Both the position numbers and the translations under genes were made by a program. Below, piece by piece: positions 1-13,800 of a stretch of DNA of 64,000 nt. This DNA is from Trichoplax adhaerens (lineage: Eukaryota; Placozoa; Uniplacotomia; Trichoplacea; Trichoplacidae). The stretch covers positions 3,166,229-3,230,228 of the forward strand of contig NW_002060944.1 in the NCBI RefSeq assembly GCF_000150275.1. Reading direction: 5' to 3'. The notes under the pieces are model-generated. The model was not told the DNA's origin, ran no database searches, and worked only from the letters and a program-made list of their open reading frames with translations. Position 1 is the stretch's first letter; each line of letters begins with the position of its first letter.

Positions 1-78
1 TGTAATATAGTGCAATTTCATCAAGCTTTTGTACGATTACTAAACTTTGCCGTTTATCACTCTTATCTCAAATTTTAG

Positions 79-1530
79 TCGTGCAACTGTAAGGATGACT
101 GTGCTAATAATGGTGTTTGTAGTTGTGGAAGTCGGACAAGCAAGGAAATGATTGCTTATACTAATGTACGGAAATAGTTGAAAAATATAAATTTTTAATC
201 TCAATAATGGTGTCGTTATTAATTAACTGACATTGAGTCATAGGTCTACTTTGTGATTGTGCATATTTTTAGATTCATTATTTATGGTATGCTTTGATTA
301 CTTTTTAGGAAGGGCGAATGAAGACTGAGTTACTGTTTAGTGGTAGTCCAGTTATTTATGAATGTAATAAACAGTGTAGTTGCTGGATGAATTGTCGAAA
401 TAGAGTCATACAACATGGCATTAGGTCTGTAACCCCTTTTTTTCGTAGTTATTATTAGATTTTCGATGTTAGGCAACCGTATCATGATTAAGCGATATTA
501 AAACTTTTTTCTATTGTAATACCTTAGAATCCCTTTGGAAGTATTTAGGACTAAAAGGAAAGGTAACGACTACTTCCAATTAAATTTGGTCATTTATACA
601 ATGTATCTTTCAGATTCATATTATGTAAGCCATTTTAAGCGTAAAACTTGTGTAATATTTTTGTTACCTTTAGGATGGGGAGTCAAAACTATGGTTAATG
701 TTCCTGCTGGAACATTTGTTTGCGAGTATGGATTTTTTACTTAAGCTTTCGGAGCCGGTTGATTTGTGGATATACATTGGAAAGTGTAGTTTTACTGTAA
801 TTATTCGTTAGATATGTAGGTGAAATTATTTCGGACGGCGAAGCAGAGAAGAGAACAGATGACGACAATTATATATTTGACTTAGATGTTAAGGTAAAAA
901 TGATGTATTCAGTTTTCCTAGTAAATTGGCTACTCGGCTGTTTTTTGCTATTTTACATTGTACTCATATTGATATCTTTATGCGTCATTTGGAGAGGCCT
1001 ATTCATATTTAGTTAGTGTGATGGGGGGAAGATGGTTTGATTGTTGTAATTCTCATCCTAGGGTCGAACAGAAACTGATTTAAAATGTATTGACGCTCGT
1101 AAATATGGAAATGTCGGAAGATTTATTAATCATTCGTGTCATCCAAATTTGGTTCCTGTTCGAGTTTTTATTGACTACCAGGTATTTCGTAAATCATGTT
1201 GCAACACTTCTATGTATGTGCTCTTAACCCATCATTATGAATACGCGTATATATGTTTTAGGACAGAAGGTTTCCTAGATTCGCATTTTTTAGTTTGAGA
1301 GAATTAGACGCTAATGAAGAATTAAGGTTTGACCATACTGATAATAAAGTGATAGTATTTGTACTCTATATATTTATGCAATAAGGGGTCAATTAATAAT
1401 CGGACTAACAGTTAATTTGATATTTATGTGATAAATCCGATATAGCTTTGATTACGGCAAGAGGTTTTGGTCATTAAAGTGTAAAGAATTTCGTTGTTGT
1501 TGCGGTGAAGCAAATTGTCATTATTGTTAG
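79..1530 (+). CDS. EHMT: EHMT1/2 (G9a/GLP)-like histone H3K9 methyltransferase, C-terminal part
   Basis: Predicted nuclear enzyme that transfers methyl groups from SAM to histone H3 lysine 9. Eight exons: 79-165, 309-424, 528-562, 674-725, 812-893, 1062-1181, 1262-1326 and 1446-1530. They join in frame to 213 residues ending at TAG. The first two exons hold the zinc-binding pre-SET cysteines (CNCKDDC, CSC, then [15 protein letters not shown]). The SET domain follows: [22 protein letters not shown], the SAM-binding/catalytic [17 protein letters not shown] and a final FDYGKRFW. The post-SET motif CCCGEANC closes the protein. The order and wording match G9a/GLP more closely than SUV39 (for example CSCWxNCxNRV and CIDARxYGNxxRFINH). 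The N-terminal part, which carries ankyrin repeats in known EHMTs, would lie left of the window, so the gene is 5' partial. The donor at 165 is the least certain junction. Family assignment is confident. Confidence 0.93.
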
Positions 1531-2855
1531 TATTCAGTAACAAAATACTGTTATATTGTAATTTGCTATATGCGATTTTTTTTATAAAATTTTGATTTAT
1601 TTAATGTCGTTTTAAAATTTTAGATTAAATTTTTTGTGTTACGCGAAAGTTACTAGTAAATCTGGAATTTGTAATCGAGCTGAGAAGAATCCAAAATGTT
1701 TCTAGCTGTGTATTGTTGAGCTGTTATTTAGTATTTGCAAGCAAAATTACATTCGGAAATAGATTCAAGTTTCTTCTTATTGACTTTGAATGTTTGACTA
1801 GTTTAGTTGCTTTCTGAAACCGATGATTGTTTCTCATAATTTATTTGGACTTGTAAGCAATTATAGTTGTGTACATGACTGAAGGCTATATTTCGTCTTC
1901 TGATGTTTATTACAATTCCTGTATTTGGTATTCGTACTACATTTTTACAATTCTACTTTTGCAAAGGTAATACGTGTACCAAGTCAGGCTTGACTGTCAG
2001 CAAGGACTCTGTCCTGTGATCTCCTCCATATTTTAAGTCTGTTTACTAACTTGATCAAAAAGAACTGTTTGATAACAAATTGTAACTTTTAGATTTCTGA
2101 TCATTATAGACCAAAGAAAAATTGAATTTAGTGAAAACAAGAAATATAGATGTTGGTGATTTGCCAAAAAATTGACGATTTTATTTATTAACTAGTGCTG
2201 CCTGGCTTACAAAGTTATCACGGCTAATTAATTAGAATAGTAGCGCTTCTTAGAGAGTATTCATATTTTGCAGTAATTTACTGGTGCTCTATTTGAAGTA
2301 GCGAATGATATTAATTTCCGTTACATTTTCTTTACTTTGTTAATGGCAATAAATCATTTATTTATTTCTGTCTCGAACAAGGAAACTGTCCATTACAGTG
2401 TTTTATGTAACACTATAACGCGAACCTCTAAGTTGGCGTTTCATTTTACTTTAGACGATACGGTATGATTCTTCAGGCCAATCAAGTGACGTTTTTAGAA
2501 TGCGTAACCATAGTATACTTTGTATTATAGAAATCTGACAAACTTTTGATACGGTGTGCGATGGCTAACATTATACTGGGAATACGAGCACTATTTTGAA
2601 ATTCCAGTTAGCACAAAGTACTGCAATGGCTCACTAATAAAATGTATTTAGCCTCAATTCAGAATAAAAGCATTAAGTGACATATTAGAGTCGGATATGA
2701 AGTATTTGCTGGTAGTGTAATGAGGTTATGCGTGATTTTTGTTGAGAAAATTCTACGGTAAAAGACTCAGTACTGCAGTACCCTAATAATATTATATAGC
2801 GCTAGATGAATGTTCATAACAATAGGCCGTTGCCGGCAATTTTGTACAGTATTGG
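1531..2855. other. Intergenic stretch downstream of the EHMT-like gene
   Basis: AT-rich sequence between the SET gene stop and the repeats upstream of ITPA. It should hold the 3' UTR of the first gene and upstream sequence of the next. No coding exon, RNA gene or clear mobile element was recognised on either strand. Confidence 0.4.
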
Positions 2856-2945
2856 GTACTGTACAGAGGCCAGGTATATACTGTAAGTTGGTAATGTACT
2901 GTACAGAGGCCAGGTATATACTGTAAGTTGGTAATGTACTGTACA
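2856..2945. repeat. 40-bp tandem repeat, two full copies plus a partial third
   Basis: The unit starts GTACTGTACAGAGGCCAGGT and is 40 bp long. Copies lie at 2856-2895 and 2896-2935 with no difference seen, and the first 10 bases recur at 2936-2945. The palindrome-like GTACTGTAC core also occurs nearby (about 2833, 2994 and 3058), so this is the densest part of a TACTGTA-rich patch about 220-330 bp upstream of the ITPA start codon. Confidence 0.9.
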
Positions 2946-3164
2946 TATTGCCCGTAATAGTAATACGGAAACTATAGTGGGAAAGTAATATGTACATACT
3001 GTACGGTTTACAGAATATGACTTTGTGCTGTAGTGTAAATCCACGTTGTTGCTAAGAACTGTACAACTGCGAATCTGCGACTTATTTATTTATTACTTTA
3101 GATTTTGCCGCTGCAAAGGCAGTTGATGGTTCCCTACTCACCTGAAAACCGGATCTTCAAAATC

Positions 3165-5316
3165 ATGAGAGACTTAGTCTTTATAACTGGTAATGCTAAG
3201 AAATTAGAGGAGGTAAATAAATAATTACTGTTATGCTTGATTAACGTACTCGTATAATAAGACAGCTCTGCGTTCGCATCCAGTACTACTTGATGCTGCA
3301 TGGTTTTAGTGATGTTTGCAGAGAATAGCATTTTGCTTCATTGCATCTCGAAATAGCATGCTGTGGATAGGACATGATAGTTTACTCAAATGTTGTGTAG
3401 GCAAATTTTGACACCTTTAATTTCACCATAGCAAATATGATGATATCTGTATTTCGATCTCGAAATTACTGCATAAAAGTAAAAGTAGTTAAAGGGATTC
3501 TTTTGTGGCATATATTTCATAAAGACTTAGCAGATAATTGTTATTAATGATTAGCTGAACAAATCTTGAATACGCGTATATCGATGCCTAGCTGATCGTT
3601 GATATTGCATTGTCCTGAAGGTTGTAGCGATACTCGGGAACAGCGTTGGATGGAATTTTACTGCTAGAAAAATTGATTGTAAGCTGAATGATTATATATC
3701 AATATATAAGTAATAGTACTTCTACTCGTAAGTAGGCCGCTGGATGAGAGTTGGAAAGCGGACGTGCAAACTGTTACATGAAGAAGCAACTATTAGTCAA
3801 TTGTCGTTATAATTTTAAAACACTTTTAAAGCCTTTTAATATTAGAGACTGTATTGTCAGAGTTGGCAGTTTGGCCTACTACTTGTATGATTATTTAATT
3901 CATGTTTCATAGAGTAAGATTTAGTAACCCAGTCCCATTTACCGTAGAACTTAAAATACGACTATACGAAATTCGAGCAATTACGTATTAACAATATTTA
4001 TTTCGAATTTATGTCATCTTTCTTACCCTACTTTTACGATATGATTTACGACATTAGTGCCTGAATTCCAAGGCGAAAGCGATGAAATATCAAGAGAGAA
4101 ATGCAAAGCAGCTGCTCAAATAGTAAGTGATACATGCAGTACATTTTTAAACTTGAATATGTAAACATTCGGAGCTCACTAAGCGCTTTGTATCTCGTCC
4201 AATAAAAACATAGTCTCAAACTATATAATCTCTGTCTGTCTTACTGTTATAGTTTTGGAAATTGTCGTTGTTACTAAACTGCAATTCAACTGCAGCTAAC
4301 CTATCTGTTTTCATTTTTCCTACATTGAGGTCAAAGGGCCAGTCATTGTTGAAGATACTTGTCTGTGTTTTAATGCATTAAAAGGTTTACCAGGACCTTA
4401 CGTGTAAGTTAATGTTTACAACCACTTTATAAAATCCTGTAAAAATTTACATTCAAATCAATTGACAATTCATTTACAGCAAGTGGTTTCTACAGAAAAT
4501 AGGACCAGAAGGTATGATATCATTACAGAACATATTATATTGTAAAACCCTTAAAACTGCATCAATCGTCTATCAATGATCAGGAAAGCAATTGCTATGG
4601 ATCCTAGCCATTAAACGTTGTTCCTAATTAAAAACTAATTTTAGGTGTTCATGTATCCTATTAAAAGGAATAATCGAATTATTCTGTACTGTAATAGGAT
4701 TACACCGGTTATTGGCCGATTGGGAAGATAAATCAGCTTATGCATTGTGCACGTTTGCTTACTCAAATGGTGATCCATCGCGAGACGTAATATTATTTCG
4801 CGGTCGAACCGATGTACGTTGTTCAAATTGCTGTTTCAATAGACGATAGTATCAGGTCAAAATTGATGAAGGTAATTTATAATTATTTACCTAAAATTAG
4901 GGTACAATAGTAAGCCCTAGAGGATCTCGTGACTTTGGCTGGGATCCGATATTTCAGCCTACTGATTATAATCAGACGTGAGTAGTATATGGATGCAAAC
5001 TTATGCCTGTTTCGATATACTTTACTTTGTTTCTAGAATCTGAATTTAATGGGTGATAATTGATATACTGCAATAGCTTATAGCCAGCAATAGACTGGTC
5101 CATCATATTTTCATATCTTACTATGTTTTATACGCTGCACTAATAACAATACTAGCTGAAGTTAACTATAATCAATTAAACTCTATTGAAATTGTCTCTC
5201 TTGCCCTCCATGCTAGGTATGCTGAGCTGCCTAAAGATGTAAAAAATAAAATATCTCATCGAAGCAAAGCAATCATGGCCATGGCGGAGTATTTTAAAAA
5301 TACGACCAGAGAATAA
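3165..5316 (+). CDS. ITPA: Inosine triphosphate pyrophosphatase (ITPA / HAM1 family)
   Basis: Cytosolic house-cleaning enzyme that hydrolyses ITP, dITP and XTP to the monophosphate and pyrophosphate, keeping deaminated purines out of nucleic acids. Eight exons: 3165-3212, 3621-3678, 4058-4122, 4330-4403, 4480-4511, 4698-4813, 4901-4977 and 5217-5316. They sum to 570 nt, giving 189 residues, close to the human enzyme (194). Visible family motifs in order are [17 protein letters not shown] (nucleotide-binding N terminus), [73 protein letters not shown] and the C-terminal SHRSKA. The start ATG at 3165 gives [13 protein letters not shown], slightly shorter than the human N terminus. All junctions have GT/AG sites and compatible phases. 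The gene looks intact and ordinary, and ends about 5.5 kb before the first SRCR gene. Confidence 0.96.
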
Positions 5317-5346
5317 CTTATTTCCATGTTGTAATGAACAAAATTA

Positions 5347-5352
5347 AATAAA
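5347..5352 (+). promoter_or_regulatory. Possible polyadenylation signal of ITPA
   Basis: AATAAA 30 bp after the ITPA stop codon. Placement fits a poly(A) signal, but the sequence is AT-rich and such hexamers occur by chance. Confidence 0.4.
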
Positions 5353-8300
5353 ATTGGTATACTGTAATCATAATTGACCCACCAATTTAATGTTTTTCCT
5401 TAAAATGTCACCCCTGCCAGCTTATTAAAATATAGGACCGTGGATAGTAGGCTATCTAGATGTCTTAGTGGACAGGTTACAATACCAAACATGTTTTACT
5501 TAACAAATGTTATTTGGTGATCTCACTTCTCACCTGTATTTACTTATACCACCTGACTTTTGGGTTCTGCGAATTGTCAAGGAATTGCTTGTAGTAGGCC
5601 GCTGCTGTGAAATAATTAAATTATTTGCAGTTATAAACACCGAATCATTCATTGGTAGTAATTGTGCTCCTAACTGTGTAAGCCGAATCTAATACTTGTG
5701 TCAAATCTTATCCAATGCAGCAGACTCTCATTCTTTAATTACTCTACTTAGAGTTGTAGCTTTATCTCGTTACAAACTGGAACTAACTAGATTACGGTAT
5801 TTGAAATAGCTAGACATCTTTCATGTAATGTTTTTGTAAATGATTAACCACGAAAGAAGAAATGTTTGGAGGTACAAATATTATCTTAAATTATATCAAG
5901 TACGGTGCAATCCTGGAATGTCAAATTAATACAATTTTAAGCTACGTAGAAAATATAAAGCACTACTGTAGGTGTTAGCTATTTGCATGAATTACTGCAA
6001 TGAGGAGAATTGATATTGTTCATTTCATTTTAGGATCAAACTGCTATAAATATCTTGATTAATTTATAAGTCATTAAAGCGTTCAAAATCAAGATAATGG
6101 AATAAGTTAATCGAATGCTGGGTAACCTATTCTTAATAGCTAATAATATGTATCCGTCTCATGTTGTACTGTAGCAGGATACAAAATTTCGTTACCTTAA
6201 GGCTATTGTTGAAGTTAGACTTCTTGCTGTTAGAGAGGCAGAAAAATAAAATGAGACCACCCAAATCATGCTATGCTACTCGCCTAGGCTAACTTGTAGA
6301 AAGCCGATATTAGTCAAATATCGCACAAGCTAATGCTGTATTCTCGATTGGTTCAACGAATCAGAGTGGAAGTGAAGAAGATAGCGTTAGAAATTTTATA
6401 CTACTAAAGGTAGCAACAATCTTTTAGCATATCTCGGTGTTGTTTTACAAGTACGCAATAGCATTCACAGCTACTGTATCGAGGCTATACGGCCTGAATA
6501 ATTCCGTTAATGGCATGAAAAAACATCGTTTTATTGGATCGTTATCATTCAATTCCTAAACGTAACTCTTGGATAATTATATGTATTAATTTTCAATCAA
6601 TTTATAACCTATAATTTTATTTTTGAATCTGGGTCCATTACTATGTAATTCCATTAAATAAGGTAAGATTGTTTTTTCTTAGAATCAAGTTCACTTTTCC
6701 GCTTTTAATTAATCTCAAAACAACTTTGTTCTCAGCGAATGTTGCCTGAGCATAAATAATTATATCCGTACTTACAGAAAGGCCCCTAATTCATTTCCTT
6801 CAGAACATTTTTCATCAATAATTTACACGTATAAACGAATTTCATGAAATTACCCTTAACATGTTACTCCATAATCTGTCAGATACTGTAATATTACAAA
6901 GAATGGCATGACCCAGACGGAAGCAATACAAAATTTTAAATAATTCCTGGATATCGACTAATAAAGTCTACATGAAATGTCTTCGAAGTAATTATGGACA
7001 TAACTTGACAGTAATAAACTCTGTACTCTACTTCATGGACTTTTAGACATAGAAGTTCAAGCTTTTACTAAAAGAGAAGAGTAAAAAAGCACAGCATGAT
7101 AGGTACTAATATAGCATAAGATTACAATGCACCGATCTGAACACAATCCGAAATAACTAGCATGTACGAGTAATTAACGGATAGTATTTTGTGCACTAAA
7201 AATCTTTAAAGTGAAAGAAATTTTATGAGTGATAGATAGAACACTTGGAACACTCTGACCAGAGTGTTAGGGCACAATTATGGGCTGTTTTTTTGCCAAT
7301 TTATGTGTATGATGTCTGCATAAATGTTCAATTAACTGGTCACATCTAGGACGATTAACATGCACCATGTAAAAGTATGCGATTGGTCCAAGCAGGAATT
7401 ATTATCGTACTCTTACTATGGCAATAACTCTTTAAAACGCAAACTAGCAAAGTTATACTAGTATCTCAGGAATATATTCGACGTAGCTTGCTAGAACTGC
7501 GAACCCTAGTACTAGCATCGTTAATAAGCACAAATGAGGTTATAAGCTTTTATTCCTTCGATATTGCTTCAAATATAAGCCCAATATATCTTACTGTAAA
7601 CTTAATATTTTATTTAGTGAGAAAGGGTTCATTCTTGAGCACTTGGCCTAAATTTACAGTAGGAAAATCGTTGTTCACATCATTAATGGAAATAGCAAGG
7701 CAAGAGTTATAACTGCCAGTAACTGAAAAGACAATAATGCGTTGTTCTCTTTTCACAAGTTAGAAATCATTTCTCCTCGGGATACGATAGCAGATATTAC
7801 AGATACGAATAAATGAAGAACTGGTTCTTAGTAGTGGTATATAATATAGAAAATTTTATGTTACGGATCTAAATTGGTGAAATCTAAGTAGAGCAGTAGC
7901 TATGATGATTTATAACCATAATGAGGAGTTACTAATTCTGCAAAAGCTAATAATTCTCGAGTAATACAAAGTAGAAATAATCTTAAATTTTGATGCGCCA
8001 TTCTCAACAAAGTATGAATAATTGATTAACGATTACCTTTGTAAATTAGCGTAAAGCGATTGCCTTAAATTCAGATTACTATTAGAAAAGCCCAAAAAAA
8101 TCAATTAATGAAGCCATTGAGCAATAGCATTTACGAAAAGATAGTTGCAATCAGGGACTAATAAGTCTACAGCAAAGTTTAAAGGGCTTACAAGATTATT
8201 TAAACAGTTAACAGCGGCAGCCTACAATTCAGCTCGCTCCTAACTGTGCCTTGATATTAGTCTACATATGATAGTAAGTTTAGAACTGTTTCTAGAATAG

Positions 8301-9619
8301 ATTAACAATTATAACCATAGCTATTCGGAGGATGAATCATTTGGAGGCTGTAAAATTTAATCAACGATATCCAAAAGGAATCACATGATTTAATTAGCAG
8401 AATAAGAGCAAAATAAAATATATGCATGTTGTTCTTTTATTAATGTAATATTTATAATGTTGCAAGACAAATGAAAATTTAAATATCTTGATAGTCTATC
8501 TGGATATTAGAATAATTTTTTTACGAATACGTATGTATGTACGCACTGCATCTATAAAGAAGTGATGATGACTGATCAGTCCTTGAAAGCTTATATAATT
8601 TAATTTGCCATGTTTAAAAGAATCCTACAATTCACCTAATAACCTAAGATGAGATCAAAATATTTACGGCATAGGTACCTGCTTAATATCATTATATAAA
8701 TAATTAGTGCAATGCAAAATCGCAATTTTCGTTAGCAACTGTCAGCATTAACTGTAATCATTATTGACACCATGAAGAATAATCTGCTATAGACTTTTAT
8801 CAAGCTTTTATCCTCAAAGTATCAAGTGTTTCATAATTTCGATATAAATAGTACCACTTAAGCAAATCTTTTGATGATATTGGATAGAAATTTTGCAAGA
8901 AACTTAAAAATTCCTAAACAAATTTTCAAGGCAAATAGCTCATGATTTAATCATGGAACTTTCAATTTTAAACATCACATCAGATGGTACACTGCCGCAC
9001 CTCTTATAAATAAATCGATTTTTTCTCATTTATATTAATAAAATAATAGCGTAAGTTTTGACGTAATCTGTGACTCGGTTTGAAGAATCTATTAAGAGTC
9101 TCTTTCAGGCCATAATCTATTATTAATAATTTAATGGATGGTCTGACAGAAAAGAATAATCTATGACTAGCAAGATGATTGCGCAGTTAACTTGTTATTT
9201 CTCATTAACAATAAAAAAAATTTTAAAACTCAATTTTTCTATTCAACATTTTAAATACTTCATCCATTACTCATTCTGTAATTATGTATTGGTAATTATC
9301 TATGATGTCTGGACAGTTTGAAATGAAACTAATTACGTTATATTTTCTCATTTCGTCATAATTGAATAGAGTGGATTGCATTTGAGTCCACTGATTATCT
9401 CAAGAAATTATTCAACACAATTAATCCACTAATATTAGCTTTAATACATATATTGTGCTTGAATACAGCAAGCATTATGACTTAAAAGGTATTATTTATT
9501 ATATATCTACCATTAATCGTTCAGCAATTTACATTTATATATAAATTCTAAGACTATTTCATAACGGACAACTTTAATACTGTAATTCTATCATAATCGG
9601 AAAGTGATTATACCCATTA
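5353..9619. other. Gene-free AT-rich stretch
   Basis: Short open frames occur (for example about 5507-5692 and 7488-7712, +), but none has a recognisable domain, splice context or coding-like composition. No RNA gene or terminal-repeat transposon was recognised. Confidence 0.35.
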
Positions 9620-10520
9620 CTTGGATTTGATGACCGTGATATAGATTTTAGCATGGATTTAGTCCTTCTTTTATTCTTAGGCTATAATACTGTTAATGGC
9701 ATATAGAGAATTGTAATTCATAATAGATGATTTACCTCTACCTAACCTTTGCATTGTATAATTAATGAATTACGCTAGGAAATTGGCTATAGCATACACA
9801 TATACTGTAGTATGCAAAGAATCATGATTAATAAATGAACTAACCTTTGCACTTTGCATATTTAATGAACGACGCATAGGACACTGGTTATAGCATATAG
9901 CATAAACGTATAGAGACCTATAATTACTAGATGATCTAACTTTTGCATCGCCCATTTAAATTAATGAATCGCGGTAGAATTTTGGTTACAGTAGGGATTG
10001 AGAATGGATTAAGCCATCTCTACGTTCCTAGACTATGATTTAGTTCAAGGCTATAATGCTGTTAATAGCAAATAGAGAACTAGAAAAGACGAATTTACCT
10101 TTCGTTGCATATTTAATGAATTACGCTTAGAATATTGGTTATAACTGGAATTGAGAAATAAATTAACTCACCTTCATATTCCTAAGCCATCATTTAGTTA
10201 GCATGTCGTAATTTTAAATGAATGGCGTTTCTCTTCCATTAAAGCATTCATTAGCTTCAATGAGCTAACTATGACGTAGATTTAAGAATAGAATTAATCC
10301 ATCATCCCCTTCCAGACCACAATAGTACTTATATCGTTTCATCATTTTTAATGGATGGTGTAACTCTGGCATTGAATAATAATTGATCGTGTTTAATATT
10401 ATAGTAAAGACATGGATTAATTCTTGATTCCTTTTTTAGGCTACAAAGTTGTTGATGTTATATCATAACTTTTATTCGATGGCGTAACCTTGCATTGAAT
10501 AATTGATCATGTTTACTAGC
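9620..10520. repeat. Cluster of diverged interspersed repeats
   Basis: Several related phrases recur in the same orientation: versions of TTAATGAATTACGCTAGGAA followed by TTGGTTATA (about 9770, 9865, 9960 and 10118), and versions of GATGGCGTAACCTTGCATTG followed by AATAATTGATCATGTTTA (about 10352 and 10480). The segments AGGCTATAATACTGTTAATG (9679) and AAGGCTATAATGCTGTTAAT (about 10048) also match. The units are too diverged to give a clean period by eye. Confidence 0.55.
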
Positions 10521-10822
10521 AGAGTTTGCTTAATTATTCTTTGCAGAAAGTAAACTCTAATCGAGACAATAGCGATGATTGCTATATTCTATATATATAT
10601 ATCTTATTCCTATTCCTGATAGCCTTTGTTATGCAAACTATGTGAAACTTTTGTTGCTATTCCATTAACTCGACAGGCATGTAGCAATCTCTTTATATTG
10701 GCGTATTAACGTCTTTAATTACTAGTCTAGAAATTAATTGAAGGTGGTAAAACGTTAATATTGATAATTTTAATTACTTCTTTTTGCAGCAATCTGGAGA
10801 ACGTGCATGATTGAATTAAAAC

Positions 10823-13800
10823 ATGGCTAGCTCGTGGATGTCGCTAACAAGATGGTTAAGCATCGCTGTGGTATTGGTTTTACCGATTTCGGGTAGGTGG
10901 ACAATCCTATTAGAAGTTAAATTTTATTGGTATACTCTATTTTGCACTCTATTTGTTAGGCATTTTTTACTAACTTTTAAATCCCGTTTATCATTTATTT
11001 TTAAGATAGTTTTTAATAACAAAAAACTTGTTGAATATATAAAATTTTATTTTAAGTCTAAAATATTTTAATTTATCTAGATTAAAAATTCTAATTTCGT
11101 CAATTTTCTTTTTACCATCCAATCGTTAACGATGAAAATATCTAATTTTACTAAAGTAATTTATTAGTTTATCATTTCCCTTGCAAATATGCGTATCTAA
11201 TATTAATACACTCCTTAAAGATTTGGCGATAAAATATAACCAAAATTTTATGTTGTAAGGTTTACCAATAATAATGAAAAATATTGAGACTATTCCTCCC
11301 TATATATTAAATCTTTTAAAAGTTTTTGCTTCGTTCGCTTTCTCAATAAACATGAATTCTCGCATGTGACTTCTTTGCCTTTATAGACATTACTCCAATG
11401 TTACCTGACGGTTTATCTTAATAAGATATTTAAAAATTTATTTAAGTCAATGACAACTTTAAAGAGTAGGATAGATCGCAACAACGATTAAAATTTCTTT
11501 CTCATTTAGTAAAGATTGAGAAGTCTTTTAAGTTAAGGAATGCGTAAACGTATTCAAATCGATTCAAGTTAGTTTGTATTTTACAGTAGTTCGGTAAATA
11601 ATTTTTGCTGCCGGTACATTAAGTCACAAATTCATTCATTTACCGAAGGATACATCAATAATGGTGATAAAATTGTTTAAATTCTAAGCTAATCGAAAAA
11701 TCTAAGCAAGATTTTTTTCCGTTCATGAACCGCTTTAAAAGAATTATTAGAATCGATAATTATTTATTCATTTGTCATATTTCTATTCCATGAATACTAC
11801 CGATATTATTACAAACTTAAGTTTTAATGACTTGTTTATTCATCAACTATTTTGAAATCTAATGATATAATCAAGCTAGAAATGTCCCCACGGTCGTAAA
11901 TTAATGTGATGGATCTGATTATCTCCTTGAAAGGCACTACCTTAAAAGGTTTCAACTTTATATATAGCAGGTAAAGATGCCTTCACGACTAGTGCAGTCA
12001 TTTTTAAGGATCTAGAGTTCAAAAATTAATTAATCAACGAAAGATCTAGTTGCATAATTTACTTAGATCTGTCAATGGCTGAACTGAAAGTATGAAATAA
12101 CTAAAAATTTAAATGCGGGCTAGTATATCGCTATTCGCAGTACGTCGTATATTATGGGAAATAAAAATTAAGGTAGCAACTAGACAGATGAAGGTATTAA
12201 ATACTGCGAGTTGCTATAAGAAAATTGATCTTGCCTAAATCTTATAACAGGATTATAAAGGAGTAGTACTGATCGTTATCACCTACAAGAATGAAATTTA
12301 TGGTATAGCGACGAGAATAGGATTGTGTAATACACCTATAAGATCAGAGTATAGTATGATTATTATGAAGCCTGTTTCGTCAATTTATTTCACACAATCT
12401 GACATGTTCAATAGCGAACTGTGCAGGCATGATGAATTCATTATTAAATATAAGCAGTTAAAACTGAATTACTAAAGCTCATATCCCTCCTTATCATATA
12501 AATAACTTCCAAACTTTAGTGATCACTATTTACGGCATGGTAGCATAAGTTAACCTCAAGAAATTTGTTGTTTAGCTATTTAAAATCACTTTAATTCTTA
12601 TGGGATGTCCTTGGAGAATTGTATACTTCGTATTCTTCAAACGATCGAGCTGATAGATCTAAGTGTGTCTATTTTTAGTGCTGCTTTATTCTTGCTAGAT
12701 CTTCCCTTAGATGTTTTTAATGTTTATTCTTCAAGTGATTAGCTTGATAGATATATTTATTGTGCAACATTAATGGTGATATTGTTTATTAAATGGTAGA
12801 TTGAGAATTTGTCCTAGTCGATATCAACGTAATAGCAATTAGAGTATTTCAAAGTCTGTCAATAAATAATACCAAAGTACCGTAGCCCCTCTTATTCTTG
12901 ATCGCTACTTTTAATCCCATTCTTCTCATCAAACAGATAGGTTGAAATTTATGTAATTTGCATTGAGGTTTTTTTCTAGAATGTAAATATAACACGTAAA
13001 TAAAAATGTCAACGATGATATTGAATATGCAGGACTTGAATCAATTTCAGTCACACATTTCAGACATGATTAATAAATAATTAATGATCTCTTCCTGTAA
13101 TGTTACTGGCGATGTAAACCAAGAAATTTTCATGGCTGTTCATTAGTACGATAAGGGTTAAACATCAGAATAACAATTGAGGGTTAGACTGGATCACAAG
13201 AATTTGATTTGTCAACTTTTCCACTGCAAAATTAAGGACCTGCCAACACATCCATTAGTGATATTAGGCTATGATTGATATATTTATTTTCGTCACCGTT
13301 TCTTTAATGCACGCTTGGTTGACTTACTAAATGCATTTAAATGTATCTTGATGATGAAGATGATATTGCTCAACTACCGTACATGTTGTTATGGAAATCG
13401 TAGAGTAACAGAGCGACTTATGTAAACATTGAATAGGTAGTCTATTGAATTATACAACGATAACAATTTTTCTGTTCGCAAATAGAAGAAAATTAATCAC
13501 CAGACTTGATGAAATTGATAATTGATAGACTTTTACGATATTCGATCTTAATTAGGTTTTCCGATTGATCATCATACTAGATGAAATTGATAATTCATAG
13601 ATTTTAAGATCTTTGACCTTAAACAGACTTTCTAATTGGTCATCATGCTTGATGAAATTGATAATAATTTATGGACTTTACCTTCTTTAATCTTAAATAG
13701 GTTTTCCGAGCCAAGATTTACAGCAACTTGGCCTTACACTTGATCAACAAAGTGCACGTGAGTAATTTTATTAAGTCATATTTCAGAATACTAATTAAGG

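Noticed and set aside
2767-3044. Two 76-residue minus-strand frames
   Set aside because: They are translations of the 40-bp tandem repeat and show repeated peptide wording only because of it.
7488-7712. 74-residue hydrophobic frame as a gene
   Set aside because: AT-rich composition gives Leu/Ile/Phe-rich chance frames, and there is no domain, splice or homology support.
10823-11071. Full 82-residue frame as a small hydrophobic protein
   Set aside because: Codons after 10892 are intron read-through past a GGTAGGTG donor. Only the signal-peptide part fits the downstream phase-1 exons.
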